From Kineococcus aurantiacus (GTDB lineage: Bacteria > Actinomycetota > Actinomycetes > Actinomycetales > Kineococcaceae): 64,000 bases of DNA. This document shows, one piece after another, positions 24,355 to 32,979 of this stretch. The DNA is taken from assembly GCF_013409345.1 (NCBI RefSeq), contig NZ_JACCBB010000001.1, positions 2,542,001 to 2,606,000 on the forward strand. The letters run 5' to 3'. The notes under the pieces were generated by a model. It was not told where the DNA came from. It saw only the letters and a program-made list of their open reading frames with translations, and made no database searches. Made by a program: the position numbers and the translations under genes. Numbering within the stretch: the first letter of the stretch is position 1; each line of letters opens with the position of its first letter.

Positions 24355-25641
24355 GTGAACGGCACCCTCCCGATCAGCGTCACGATCGCCGTGTTCCTCT
24401 CGCACAGCCTGGTGATGTTCGTCCTGTCGCGCCTGGACCGGCGCCCCCCGGCGGACCCCCCTCGCGACCTGCTGTTCGTCGTCCTCATCCCCTGCCTGGA
24501 CGAGGGCGTGGTCATCGACCGCACGCTGCACCGCCTGCGTGCCCTCGACGTGACCAACCTGCGGGTCGTCGTGGTGAACGACGGCAGCGCCGACGCGACG
24601 GAGGCCCTCGTCACGGCCCACGCCCGCGTCGACGACCGCATCCACCTGCACAACCGTCAGCTCCCCGTCGCCCGGCAGGGCAAGGGGAAGGCGCTCAACG
24701 ACGCCTTCGGCCGGCTCGCCGGCTCGGCCCTCGTCGCGGGGTACCCCGAGGACGACGTCGTCGTGGTCGTCCTCGACGCCGACGGCCGACCGGACGTGAC
24801 CATGTTCGCGGAGGCGGCCCGGCACTTCGCCGACCCCCGCGTCGGTGCGGTGCAGGTCGGGGTCCGCATGTACAACGTCGCCGAGTCGCTGCTGGCCCGC
24901 ATGCAGGACTTCGAGTTCGTCGTCTTCACCGAGGTCTACCAGCGGGGGCGGATGCGCACCGGCAGCGTGGGCCTCGGGGGCAACGGGCAGTTCGCCCGGT
25001 TGCGCACGCTGCGGGACCTGGGCGCCGAACCGTGGACCGAGTGCCTCACCGAGGACCTCGACCTGGGCATCCGGATGCTGGCGATGGGGTGGGCGAACCG
25101 CTACTGCCACACCACGTTCGTCGCCCAGCAGGCCGTCGTCTCCGTCAAGCGCCTGCTGCGGCAGCGGACGCGCTGGTTCCAGGGTCACCTGCAGTGCCTG
25201 CGCCGGGTCCCGCTCATCGTGAGTTCACCGCTGCCGCTGACCGCCAGCCTGGACCTGCTGCACCACCTGGTGGCCCCGCTGGTCATCCTGCTCACCAGCC
25301 TGCTGCCGGTCCTGCTCGTGACGTGGGTCGCGCTGCTCGCGGTGGACGGCTCGCACCCGCTGGCGCACCTGGACCAGGTGCCCTGGTGGCGCTGGTGCGG
25401 TGCGTACGCCATCACGTTCGGGCTCGTGCCCGTACTGGCCTTCGTGTACTGGCACAGGACGCGGCTGGCGCCGTGGCGGGTGCTGCTCTTCGCGCACCTG
25501 TACGTGCTGTACGCCTGGCTCTGGTACGTCGCCGGGTGGTGGGCCGTGGTGCGGGTGGTGCGCGGGCGCAGCGGCTGGGCCAAGACGGCTCGCACCCGCA
25601 GCGCGGAGACGCTGTCGGCCGAGCGGCCGGTCGCGGCCTGA
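24355..25641 (+). CDS. Processive family-2 glycosyltransferase (polysaccharide synthase)
   Basis: The 428-residue membrane enzyme starts at GTG, 10 bases after the epimerase stop. It has an N-terminal membrane segment, then the GT-A domain with VVVVNDGSADAT, the metal-binding DADGRPD, the TEDLDLG acid motif and the processive QRTRWFQGHLQC signature. Several C-terminal membrane helices follow (LLHHLVAPLVILLTSLLPVLLV and three more). This is the layout of hyaluronan/poly-GlcNAc-type synthases that polymerise and extrude a beta-linked polymer. With GlmS and the epimerase next to it, HexNAc (GlcNAc and/or ManNAc) is the expected sugar. The exact polymer is unknown. Confidence 0.92.
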   Translation: MNGTLPISVTIAVFLSHSLVMFVLSRLDRRPPADPPRDLLFVVLIPCLDEGVVIDRTLHRLRALDVTNLRVVVVNDGSADATEALVTAHARVDDRIHLHNRQLPVARQGKGKALNDAFGRLAGSALVAGYPEDDVVVVVLDADGRPDVTMFAEAARHFADPRVGAVQVGVRMYNVAESLLARMQDFEFVVFTEVYQRGRMRTGSVGLGGNGQFARLRTLRDLGAEPWTECLTEDLDLGIRMLAMGWANRYCHTTFVAQQAVVSVKRLLRQRTRWFQGHLQCLRRVPLIVSSPLPLTASLDLLHHLVAPLVILLTSLLPVLLVTWVALLAVDGSHPLAHLDQVPWWRWCGAYAITFGLVPVLAFVYWHRTRLAPWRVLLFAHLYVLYAWLWYVAGWWAVVRVVRGRSGWAKTARTRSAETLSAERPVAA

Positions 25642-25666
25642 GCGCGCCGCTCGCGGACGCCCCGGG

Positions 25667-27748
25667 TCAGTCCGCCTCGACCGCCAGCTCGGCCCACACC
25701 GTCTTGCCGTGCGGCCCCGGCCGCACGCCCCAGGCGTCGGCGACGGCCTCGACGATGCCCAGGCCCCGCCCGCCCAGGGCGTCGGGGGTCATGGCCCGCT
25801 CGTGCGGGGCGCGGGGGGAGGTGTCCTCGACGGCGATGGTCAGCCGCCGCTCGGCGCCGTCGAAGCGCAGGGTCAGCCCGGCGCCGCCGCCGGTGTGGAC
25901 GAGGGCGTTGGTGACGAGCTCGGACAGCACGAGCTCGGCCTCGTCGAGCAGCTCGTCGGTGGACCAGGCCGTGAGCCGGTCGCGCAGGAACTCCCGGGCC
26001 GTGGCGACCGCGCGGATGTCCGGCGGCAGCCACGAGGACGCCTCCAGGCGCCCGGCGACCGTGCCCGCGAACGTCGCCACGAGCATGGCCGCGTCGTCGG
26101 TGAGCTCGTGCGGGATCGCGGCCATGACGGCCGTGGCGAGGAACTCGGCGGACCGGCCCGGGTCCCCCGCGAGGGCCTCGTGCAGCGTCCGGCGCAGCAC
26201 CCGCTCACCGCGTTCGGAGCCCTCCCCGAGGACCTCGACGACCCCGTCGGTGTGCAGCACGACCGCGCTGCGCCCCAGCAGCCGGTACCGCGTGCCCGGG
26301 TAGGTGGCGTCGCGGTCGACCCCCAGCGGCGGGCCGGGGTCGACGGCGACCTCGTGGAACCCCGACTCGTCGACGACCAGCGGCGGCTGGTGCCCGGCCG
26401 AGGCCACCGACAGGATCCCGGCCGCGGTGTCCAGCCGCACCAGGCAGCAGGTCGCGAACCGCTCGGCGTCCAGGTCGACCAGCAGCCGGTTCGTGCGCTC
26501 CAGCGCGGCGGTGGGGTCGTGGCCCTCGCTGACGTACGCGCGCACCGCCGTCCGCAGCTGACCCATGAGGCCCGCCGCGCGCGTGCTGTGGCCCTGGACG
26601 TCGCCGATGATGAGCGTGACGTCGTCCCCGCTCTGCACGGCGTCGTACCAGTCGCCGCCGATCTCGGCGCCCGCCAGGGCCGGGGCGTAGCGCGTCGCGA
26701 TCTGCAGGCCGTTGTGGTGGGGCAGGCGGCTGGGCAGCAGACCGCGCTGCAGGTCGCGGGCCAGCCGGTCCAGCGCCTCGTGGGAGCGGGACAGGGCTTC
26801 GCGGGAGGACCGTTCGGCGTCGAGCAGGTGGGCGCGTTCGAGCGCGACGGCGACCTGCAGCGCGACACCGGCGAACAGGTCCAGGTCGGCGTGGTCCAGG
26901 GGGGACCGGTCGCCCCAGTTCACGGTGAGCGCGCCGAGGACCTGGTCGTCGCGCCCGGCGAGCGGGACGACGAGGGTGACGCCGACGACCTCGGGGTCCA
27001 GGCCGTCCAGGCCCCGGTAGCGCCCCACCTCCTCGCGGGTCACGACGAGGGGGCGGCCGGTGCGGACGGCCTCGGCGACGGGGGTGTCGGCCAGCCGGTG
27101 GCTGCGCTGGACGCGGTCGCGCCACTCCTGCGGCCACTGCGGGTGGCGCTCGCCGACGAGGTCGTCGCCGTCGAGGACGTGCAGGGACGACGACAGGCAG
27201 TCCAGGACGTCGAGGACGGCGGCGGGGATGCGGGCGGTGATCTCGGCGGTCGTGGCGCTCGTCTGCAGCAGCCCCGTGATGCGTTCGAGCAGGGCCGAGC
27301 GGGCCGCCGAGCGGGCCGCGGACCGCTCGGCCGCGGCCAGCAGGGTCGTCTCGACGGCCATCCCCAGGGTCAGGGCCAGAACGGCCGCGGCCTGCTCCTC
27401 CTCGGCGTCGAAGGGCCGCTCGCGGGTCAGCAGGAGGGTCCCGCGGGCGCCCGCGGCGTCCAGGGGGGCGACCACGGCGTGCGGGGCCGTGCGGGCCAGC
27501 CCCGGCACGGTCAGGTCGCGGTGGGTGCCGGGCCCGGCGGTGGCGGGTGCGTCGGGGTCGAGGAGCACGTCGCCGTCGAGGAGGTGCAGGGGGCGGTGCG
27601 CGTCGGTGCCGGCGAACCGGACGACGCAGTGGTCGGCCCCGGTCGCGTCCCGGGCGGCGCGGCTGGCGGCGCGCAGCAGGGTCGGCAGGTCGGCCGCGAC
27701 CTCCGGCCGCGTGATGACCCGGAGGTGGTGGTGCAGGCCGTCGAGCAC
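25667..27748 (-). CDS. GAF-PP2C(SpoIIE)-HATPase multidomain phosphatase/regulator
   Basis: From the GTG at 27748 the product has 693 residues. The domain order is GAF-like (about 15-140), a second GAF (about 155-325: LQTSATTAEITARIPAAVLDVLD ... LFAGVALQVAVALERA), and a SpoIIE/PP2C phosphatase (about 360-560). The PP2C part shows GGDWYDAV, LIIGDVQGHS and HTDGVVEV. A C-terminal RsbW-like ATP-binding domain (about 575-693) shows ELVTNALVHTGGGAG and GGRGLGIVEAVADAWG. Such proteins set anti-sigma/anti-anti-sigma balance through both dephosphorylation and phosphorylation. The reading frame stays open upstream into the LysR gene, but that is antisense-free shadow; the GTG was chosen at the domain start. 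A ribosome site is weak (GGGAG adjacent). Confidence 0.85.
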   Translation of the reverse strand: MLDGLHHHLRVITRPEVAADLPTLLRAASRAARDATGADHCVVRFAGTDAHRPLHLLDGDVLLDPDAPATAGPGTHRDLTVPGLARTAPHAVVAPLDAAGARGTLLLTRERPFDAEEEQAAAVLALTLGMAVETTLLAAAERSAARSAARSALLERITGLLQTSATTAEITARIPAAVLDVLDCLSSSLHVLDGDDLVGERHPQWPQEWRDRVQRSHRLADTPVAEAVRTGRPLVVTREEVGRYRGLDGLDPEVVGVTLVVPLAGRDDQVLGALTVNWGDRSPLDHADLDLFAGVALQVAVALERAHLLDAERSSREALSRSHEALDRLARDLQRGLLPSRLPHHNGLQIATRYAPALAGAEIGGDWYDAVQSGDDVTLIIGDVQGHSTRAAGLMGQLRTAVRAYVSEGHDPTAALERTNRLLVDLDAERFATCCLVRLDTAAGILSVASAGHQPPLVVDESGFHEVAVDPGPPLGVDRDATYPGTRYRLLGRSAVVLHTDGVVEVLGEGSERGERVLRRTLHEALAGDPGRSAEFLATAVMAAIPHELTDDAAMLVATFAGTVAGRLEASSWLPPDIRAVATAREFLRDRLTAWSTDELLDEAELVLSELVTNALVHTGGGAGLTLRFDGAERRLTIAVEDTSPRAPHERAMTPDALGGRGLGIVEAVADAWGVRPGPHGKTVWAELAVEAD

Positions 27749-27795
27749 TCCCGCACCGTAGCGACGCCGGCGGTGGACGTCCCGCCGGAGGGTGC

Positions 27796-28689
27796 TCAGA
27801 CCGAGCGCGACAGGCTGGAGGGGCCGCTGGACAGGACGGCCGCGGCCAGGGCGCGGGAGGCCGGGCGGTCCCGCGTCTTGGGGTTGGTGAGCAGCACGAG
27901 GTCGATCTGCCCCAGTTCGGGCAGCTTGTGCTGCGCGCCGAGGGCGACGAGCTGGACGGGGACCAGGGAGCTGGCCAGGCAGGAGACGCCGATGCCAGCG
28001 GCGACGGCGGCGATGAGCCCGTTGACGCCGCGGCACACGCACGCGGAGCGGTAGCCGATCCCGACCCGGTCGAGGGCCTCGTGCATCGCGGCCCCGCTCA
28101 GCGAGGGGGAGGGGTAGACCGCCAGGGGGACCGGCTGGGTCAGGTCGAGCCGGGTCGAGGGGTTGCCCACCCAGACGAGCCGTTCGCGCTTGACCAGCTC
28201 GCCCTCGCCGGAACGGGGGGGCCGCTTGCCGATGAAGATGTCCAGGCGGTCGTTCTCCAGCCGGCGGTGCAGGGTGCCGGACTGGTCGACGGTGAGCTCG
28301 AGGTCGACGCGGGGGTTCTCGGAGCGGAAGTCCCGCAGGATCTGCGGCAGCCGGGTCAGGGCCAGGTCGTCCGACATCCCGATGCGCAGCCGCCCCACGG
28401 GCCGGGCCCCGGAGAAGTACGCGGCGGCCTGCTCGTGGGAGGCGAGGATGGAGCGCGCGAAACCGATCATGGCCTCGCCGTCGGGGGTGAGGGCGACCGA
28501 GTGGGTGTCGCGGTGCACGAGCTGGCGGCCCACGGAGTCCTCCAGCTTGCGCAGGTGCTGGCTGACGGTGGACTGCCGGACCCCCAGCCGGGCGGCGGCC
28601 TGGGTGAAGGAGTGGGTCTGCGCGACGGCCAGGAAGGAGCGCAGCTGCACCGGCTCGAACGTCCCCGTCGGTCCCTGGGCCACCGCCAC
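27796..28689 (-). CDS. LysR-family transcriptional regulator
   Basis: The winged helix-turn-helix (QLRSFLAVAQTHSFTQAAARLGVRQSTVSQHLRKLEDSVG) is followed by a substrate-binding domain, GRLRIGMSDDLALTRLPQIL. I start at the GTG at 28689, 5 nt after GGAG, giving about 297 residues. An ATG pair at 28713-28716 is also in frame, but it lies inside a perfect dyad that looks like the operator. It is divergent from an MFS exporter gene, which it presumably controls. The effector is unknown. Confidence 0.85.
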   Translation of the reverse strand: MAVAQGPTGTFEPVQLRSFLAVAQTHSFTQAAARLGVRQSTVSQHLRKLEDSVGRQLVHRDTHSVALTPDGEAMIGFARSILASHEQAAAYFSGARPVGRLRIGMSDDLALTRLPQILRDFRSENPRVDLELTVDQSGTLHRRLENDRLDIFIGKRPPRSGEGELVKRERLVWVGNPSTRLDLTQPVPLAVYPSPSLSGAAMHEALDRVGIGYRSACVCRGVNGLIAAVAAGIGVSCLASSLVPVQLVALGAQHKLPELGQIDLVLLTNPKTRDRPASRALAAAVLSSGPSSLSRSV

Positions 28690-28709
28690 CGCCCCGCTCC
28701 ATCGCGCCG

Positions 28710-28728
28710 TCATCACGACACGTGATGA
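28710..28728. promoter_or_regulatory. Dyad in the LysR/MFS divergent promoter
   Basis: TCATCACG (28710-28717), ACA, CGTGATGA (28721-28728) make a perfect 8-bp-arm dyad. It contains the T-N11-A form expected for LysR-type sites, and it lies between the LysR start and the MFS gene. Confidence 0.55.
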
Positions 28729-28854
28729 CTGATAAGCCGTCTACCGAGCTGCAGCATAGCGCGGTGGGACCCGATGATGGGGGAGCGACGTCGGTGGCCC
28801 CGGGTCACCGCCCCCGACCGACACCCCGCGGGACAGCACGAGAGGTACCAGTCC

Positions 28855-30174
28855 GTGACACCGGCAGCCGCCGAAGCCGGCGCAGAACCCACCCCGACCA
28901 CCACCGCACCCACCACGGCGCCCACCGCCGCACCCACCGGGCGGGCCACCTTCGCCGCCCTGCGCGTGCGGAACTTCCGGATCTACGCCACCGGCCAGGC
29001 CTTCGCCAACACCGGCGTGTGGGTGCAGAACATCGCCCTCGACTGGCTCACCCTCGAACTCACGCACTCCCCGGCTGCCGTCGGCATCGCCATGGCGCTG
29101 CAGTTCCTGCCGATCCTGCTGTTCGGGATGCACGGCGGGATGATCGCCGACCGCTACCCCAAGCGGACCATCCTGATCGTCACGCAGCTGTGCAGCGCCA
29201 GCGTCGCGGCCACGCTCGCCGTGCTCACCACCACCGGGCACGTCACCGTCGGCGCGATCTACGCGCTGGCCCTGGTCGCCGGGTTCGTCATCGCCCTCGA
29301 CAACCCCACGCGGCAGGCCTTCGTCGGCGAGGTCGTCCCGCCGCAGCACCTGCGCAACGCGGTCGCGCTCAACGCCGCGGTGTTCCAGAGCACCCGCCTC
29401 GTCGGGCCCGCGCTGTCGAGCGTGCTCATCGGGACCGTCGGCCCCGGCTGGGCGTTCGCCGTCAACGCCCTGCTCTACGTGGGACCCACGATCACCCTGT
29501 CCTCGATGCGCACCGCCGAGCTGCAGCCCCCCGCGGCCGTCCCCCGCGCCCGCGGGCAGTTGCGGTCGGCGCTGCGGTACGTCGCCGACCGCCCGCACGT
29601 GGGCTGGACCATCGCCCTCGTCGGGGTCTTCGGCACCTTCGGGCTGAACTTCCCCGTCGTGCTGACCGCCATGGCCTCGGACACGTTCGACGCCGGCGCC
29701 GGGCTCTACGGCACGTTCAACGTCGTCCTGGCCGTCGGGTCCATCGCCGGGGCGCTGCTGGCCGGCGCCCGCAGCCACTCCCGGCTCCGGCTGATCCTGC
29801 TGCTCGGCGCGGGTTTCGGCGTGGCGCAGACCCTCGCGGCGCTCGCGCCGAACCTCGGGTCCTTCGTGGTGGCCCTGGTCGTCATGGGCGTCACGAACCT
29901 CGCCTTCCAGGCCATCGCGAACTCCTCGGTGCAGCTGTGGGTCGACCACGAGTACCGCGGTCGGGTGATGGGCCTGTACGCCCTGGTGTTCATGGGCGGC
30001 ACCCCGATCGGCGGGCCCGTCGTGGGGTGGGTCACCGAGCACGTCGGGGTCCGCGCGGGCATGGCCCTGTGCGGCACCGTCCCCCTCGTCGCGGCCGTCG
30101 CCGTGGCCGGGGTGCTGGCCCTGCAGCCGGTCCTGGCCCGGCGGCGCGCGGCGGCGGCCGCCCTCGCCGGCTGA
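28855..30174 (+). CDS. MFS transporter (DHA3/EntS-like exporter)
   Basis: I chose the GTG at 28855, preceded by AGAGG with a 9-nt gap. An upstream ATG at 28774 is possible. The 439-residue protein has a Thr/Pro-rich N-terminal tail, then about twelve membrane segments starting with NFRIYATGQAFANTGVWVQNIALDWL. The conserved DRYPKRTILI loop follows segment 2. This N-terminus resembles the enterobactin-exporter (EntS/DHA3) group. Small-molecule efflux under control of the divergent LysR protein is likely. It converges on the ThrRS-like gene. Confidence 0.88.
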   Translation: MTPAAAEAGAEPTPTTTAPTTAPTAAPTGRATFAALRVRNFRIYATGQAFANTGVWVQNIALDWLTLELTHSPAAVGIAMALQFLPILLFGMHGGMIADRYPKRTILIVTQLCSASVAATLAVLTTTGHVTVGAIYALALVAGFVIALDNPTRQAFVGEVVPPQHLRNAVALNAAVFQSTRLVGPALSSVLIGTVGPGWAFAVNALLYVGPTITLSSMRTAELQPPAAVPRARGQLRSALRYVADRPHVGWTIALVGVFGTFGLNFPVVLTAMASDTFDAGAGLYGTFNVVLAVGSIAGALLAGARSHSRLRLILLLGAGFGVAQTLAALAPNLGSFVVALVVMGVTNLAFQAIANSSVQLWVDHEYRGRVMGLYALVFMGGTPIGGPVVGWVTEHVGVRAGMALCGTVPLVAAVAVAGVLALQPVLARRRAAAAALAG

Positions 30175-30219
30175 GGTCCGGGCGGCCGCGGTCCAGCGGA
30201 GGGGTTCAACGGGCGCGGT

Positions 30220-31401
30220 TCAGCGGGCGCGGCGCGCCACCTCGTCGAGGAGTTCGCGGTGGAACCGCCCGACGGGGACGTTCCGGCCCCCGACGGCCAC
30301 CGAACCGTCCGCGACCTCGGCGTCCCCCACGACCGCCACGTGCGCGACGCGCTGCGCCCGGGCCTCGCGCAGCCGCCGGTTCAGCGGACCGTCGGCGTCC
30401 ACCTGCACCCGCAGGCCCGCGAACCCCCGGGCGACCGCCGCGGCCCGCTCGCCGTGGCGCTCGCCGCTGACCGGCAGGACCCGCAGCTGGACCGGGGACA
30501 GCCAGGTGGGCAGCCGCCCGCCGTCGCGTTCCAGCAGCACCGCCACGAGGCGTTCGACCGAGCTCAGCAACCCGCGGTGGACCATCACGGGCCGGTGCCG
30601 AGCGCCGTCGCGGCCCACGTACTCCAGGCCGAACCGTTCCGGTTGCACGTGGTCGACCTGGACGGTCGACAGGGTCTCCTCCCGGCCCGCGGCGTCGGCG
30701 ACCTGCACGTCGACCTTGGGTCCGTAGAACGCCGCCTCGCCCGGCGCCACGTCGTGGGGGCGGTCGCCCAGGGCCTGCCGCAGCTGGTCCTCGGCGCGCC
30801 GCCACACCTCGTCGTCGCCCAGGTGCGCACCCCTGTCCCCGCGGACCGACAGGCGGAACCGGGCGACCGGGATCCCCAGCACCGCGTACGCCTCCTCGAT
30901 CGCCGACAGCGCCAGCCGCACCTCCTCCACGACCTGGTCGGGGCGGCAGAACGAGTGCGCGTCGTCGAGGTTGATCTGCCGCACCCGGCGCAGACCGGTG
31001 AGGACGCCGGACAGCTCGCTGCGGAACATCGACCCCAGCTCGGCGTACCGGACGGGCAGGTCCCGGTAGCTGTGCGGCCGGGCCGCGTACACCTGGGTGT
31101 GGTGCGGGCAGTTCGCCGGGCGCAGCACGTACTCCTCCGCGCCCACGCGGACGGGCGCGAACATGTCGGCGGAGAACTTCTGCCAGTGCCCCGAGCGCTC
31201 GAACAGCTCGCGCTTGGCGAGGACGGGGGTGTGCACGCGCCGGCAGCCGGTGCGCACCGACAGGTCGAGGGCGAAGCGTTCGAGCTCACCGCGGACCACG
31301 GCGCCGTCGGGCAGCCACAGCGGCAACCCGGGACCCACGAGCGGGGAGGTGTCGAACAGGTCGAGCCCACGGCCGACGTGGGAGTGCTGCTGGTCGTTCA
31401 C
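30220..31401 (-). CDS. Truncated threonyl-tRNA synthetase paralogue (catalytic and anticodon domains only)
   Basis: The GTG at 31401 lies 6 nt after AGGAGG, and the product has 393 residues. The class II core is intact. Motif 2 is MFRSELSGVLTGLRRVRQ, and the ThrRS zinc ligands are Cys in RPANCPHH, His in LDDAHSF and His in MVHRGLLSS. Motif 3 is SSVERLVAVLLE. The C-terminal anticodon-binding domain follows (WLSPVQLRVLPVSGERHG, VVGDAEVADGSVAVGGRN). The N-terminal TGS and editing domains of normal ThrRS (about 640 residues) are absent. It could charge tRNA-Thr under starvation or give resistance to a ThrRS inhibitor. A leader peptide with three Thr codons precedes it. Confidence 0.88.
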   Translation of the reverse strand: MNDQQHSHVGRGLDLFDTSPLVGPGLPLWLPDGAVVRGELERFALDLSVRTGCRRVHTPVLAKRELFERSGHWQKFSADMFAPVRVGAEEYVLRPANCPHHTQVYAARPHSYRDLPVRYAELGSMFRSELSGVLTGLRRVRQINLDDAHSFCRPDQVVEEVRLALSAIEEAYAVLGIPVARFRLSVRGDRGAHLGDDEVWRRAEDQLRQALGDRPHDVAPGEAAFYGPKVDVQVADAAGREETLSTVQVDHVQPERFGLEYVGRDGARHRPVMVHRGLLSSVERLVAVLLERDGGRLPTWLSPVQLRVLPVSGERHGERAAAVARGFAGLRVQVDADGPLNRRLREARAQRVAHVAVVGDAEVADGSVAVGGRNVPVGRFHRELLDEVARRAR

Positions 31402-31413
31402 GGGGTTCCTCCT

Positions 31414-31542
31414 GCGGTCAGGGGGTTCCCGGGCACGGGGGGAGCCCGGGGGTGACCCCCGGGGCTCGGACGGGTTCAGCTCAGCGCTGACCGCGACGCC
31501 GGGAGTGGACCGGCGTCGTCGTGCGGTGCCCGCTGGGGCACC
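31414..31542 (-). promoter_or_regulatory. Candidate threonine attenuator (alternative RNA hairpins)
   Basis: Reading the minus-strand transcript 5' to 3', four elements appear. Hairpin A is GGTGCCC/GGGCACC (31525-31542). Hairpin B has 9-bp arms CGACGCCGG and CCGGCGTCG (31510-31518 and 31494-31502) that cover Thr codons 2 and 3. Hairpin C is a GC-rich stem at 31442-31467, with 11 pairs and one bulge. GCGGTCAG (31487-31494) is complementary to CTGACCGC (31414-31421), directly beside the AGGAGG (31408-31413). No U-tract follows hairpin C, so control could be translational as well as transcriptional. The mechanism is inferred. Confidence 0.5.
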
Positions 31543-31558
31543 CGCTGCTGAGACTCAC
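31481..31558 (-). CDS. Candidate threonine-rich leader peptide
   Basis: The short frame runs GTG (31556-31558) to TGA (31481-31483) and encodes 25 residues. They include three consecutive ACG threonine codons (31514-31522) in the context GHRTTTPVHS. Its stop lies 13 bases before hairpin C and about 80 bases before the ThrRS-like start. The ribosome site is poor (GGGTGG), which lowers certainty. Confidence 0.45.
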   Translation of the reverse strand: MSLSSGCPSGHRTTTPVHSRRRGQR

Positions 31559-31728
31559 CCACCCACCGTGGCACGCGCCCCGGCGGGCGTCCACCGGTTT
31601 CCCGGTGCCGGGGTGACCGGGGGTCGACCGCCGCGTCCGGACCGTGGTGGCCGGTGCGGGCCTGTGGACGGACGGCGGGGCGGTTCCCCGCGCCCGGCCT
31701 AGCGTCCGCGGACCGGGAGGAGGTGCGC

Positions 31729-32979
31729 GTGGACGAGTTGTCGACGCTGTCGGTCGAGGCGGCCGACGCCACGGCCGCCGCGGCCCGCGCGGCCGCGGCC
31801 TGCGCGCAGCAGGTCGCCGACCGCGTGGACGCCACCGTCGCCTCGCTCGGTGGGTGGTACGGCGTGGCCCGCGACGGTTTCGGCGACCGCGCCGCCGAGC
31901 TCGCCGGGGACCTGGGCGCCCTGACGTCCACCGCCGCCGCGGGGGCCGGCCTCGTCGCGGAGTACGCGTTCGGGCTCGGCGTCCTGCAGGCCAGGCTGCG
32001 GCGCGTCGACACCTCGATCGCGCAGGTGCAGGCGCGCGTGGACGCCGGGGTCGGCGACCTCGCCGCGTTCCACGCCGACCGGGCCGAGCTGGAGCACTGG
32101 GGAGGCAGCCGGCTCGCCGTCCTGGCCGACTTCGACGAGCTGGGTGAGACGTTCGCGGCGCGCATGTTCGCCGTCCTGGACCACGTGGACGGCCGGCCCC
32201 GCCGGTTCGGCGAGCACGTCGACGACGCCGCCCGGACCCTCGCGGACTCCGCGCGCGACAGCGCCTACCTGGCCGCCGGCTGGGCCTGGGACGCGCCCGG
32301 GTGGACGGCGACGGTCCGGCGGACCCCCGCCGCCCTCCTCGACGCCGTGGCGCACCCCGTCCGGACCCTCGCCGACGCCGTCGCCTGGGACGACTGGTCC
32401 AGCGGCCGGTACGGGGCGGGGACCGCGACGCTCGGGGCGGCGTTCGTCGGGCGGGGGTTCTCCCGGGGCGGGCGGCTCGGGAAGGTGCTGCCCGAGGGGC
32501 ACCGGTGGTCGAGGTACCTCGACGCCGACGGGAACCCGCTGCCGCAGAGCGTGGAGGAGCTGTACGCGGGCGTGGACCTGGGGCGCAGCGAGGTGTTCTG
32601 GGACGCGCACACCGCCGACCGGCACGTGGAGGTCGACGACGGGTTCCTGCGGCGGAGGCTGGACACGGGGGCGGTCGAGGGAGGGCGGGTGCTGCGGCCC
32701 CCTCCCCAGGCGTCGCGCTTCGCCGACCAGGCGAGCGCCGAGAAGGTGATCACGGACGCGTTGCGGTTGCGGCGCGAACAGGTCGACCGGGAGATCGCCC
32801 TCGGGAAGGTCGACGTGAGCGTCACCGCACCGGCCGGGTCCGAGGCGGGTGTGGTCTGGTCGAGGGACGGGCACGGCGGGCACGTCCGCGTTCCCGTGCA
32901 GCAGGTGAAGGTCGTCCTCTCCAGGAGCGGCGACGGGTCGTGGTACGTGAGAACCGCCTACCTGGAAGGATCGTCGTGA
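31729..32979 (+). CDS. WXG-type polymorphic toxin with RNase A-like C-terminal domain
   Basis: The GTG at 31729 with GGGAGGAGGT 5 nt upstream gives 416 residues. The N-terminal ~200 residues are Ala-rich helical with a Trp-Tyr-Gly turn (residues 43-45), as in WXG/LXG proteins exported by type VII secretion. From about residue 288 the sequence matches the CdiA-CT RNase A-like fold: DRHVEVDDGFLRRRL (His299, Arg308-310), ASRFADQASAEKVI, and the end YVRTAYLEG with Thr409-x-Tyr411. In that family a His, an Arg and a Thr-x-Tyr pair are catalytic. RNA cleavage in a neighbouring cell is therefore predicted. No T7SS core gene is in the window. Confidence 0.8.
   Translation: MDELSTLSVEAADATAAAARAAAACAQQVADRVDATVASLGGWYGVARDGFGDRAAELAGDLGALTSTAAAGAGLVAEYAFGLGVLQARLRRVDTSIAQVQARVDAGVGDLAAFHADRAELEHWGGSRLAVLADFDELGETFAARMFAVLDHVDGRPRRFGEHVDDAARTLADSARDSAYLAAGWAWDAPGWTATVRRTPAALLDAVAHPVRTLADAVAWDDWSSGRYGAGTATLGAAFVGRGFSRGGRLGKVLPEGHRWSRYLDADGNPLPQSVEELYAGVDLGRSEVFWDAHTADRHVEVDDGFLRRRLDTGAVEGGRVLRPPPQASRFADQASAEKVITDALRLRREQVDREIALGKVDVSVTAPAGSEAGVVWSRDGHGGHVRVPVQQVKVVLSRSGDGSWYVRTAYLEGSS

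Noticed and set aside
27749-28702. Apparent N-terminal extension of the SpoIIE-type protein into the LysR gene
   Set aside because: The extension is Arg/Pro/Gly-rich shadow sequence lying on the LysR coding region in another frame. The domain starts at the GTG at 27748.
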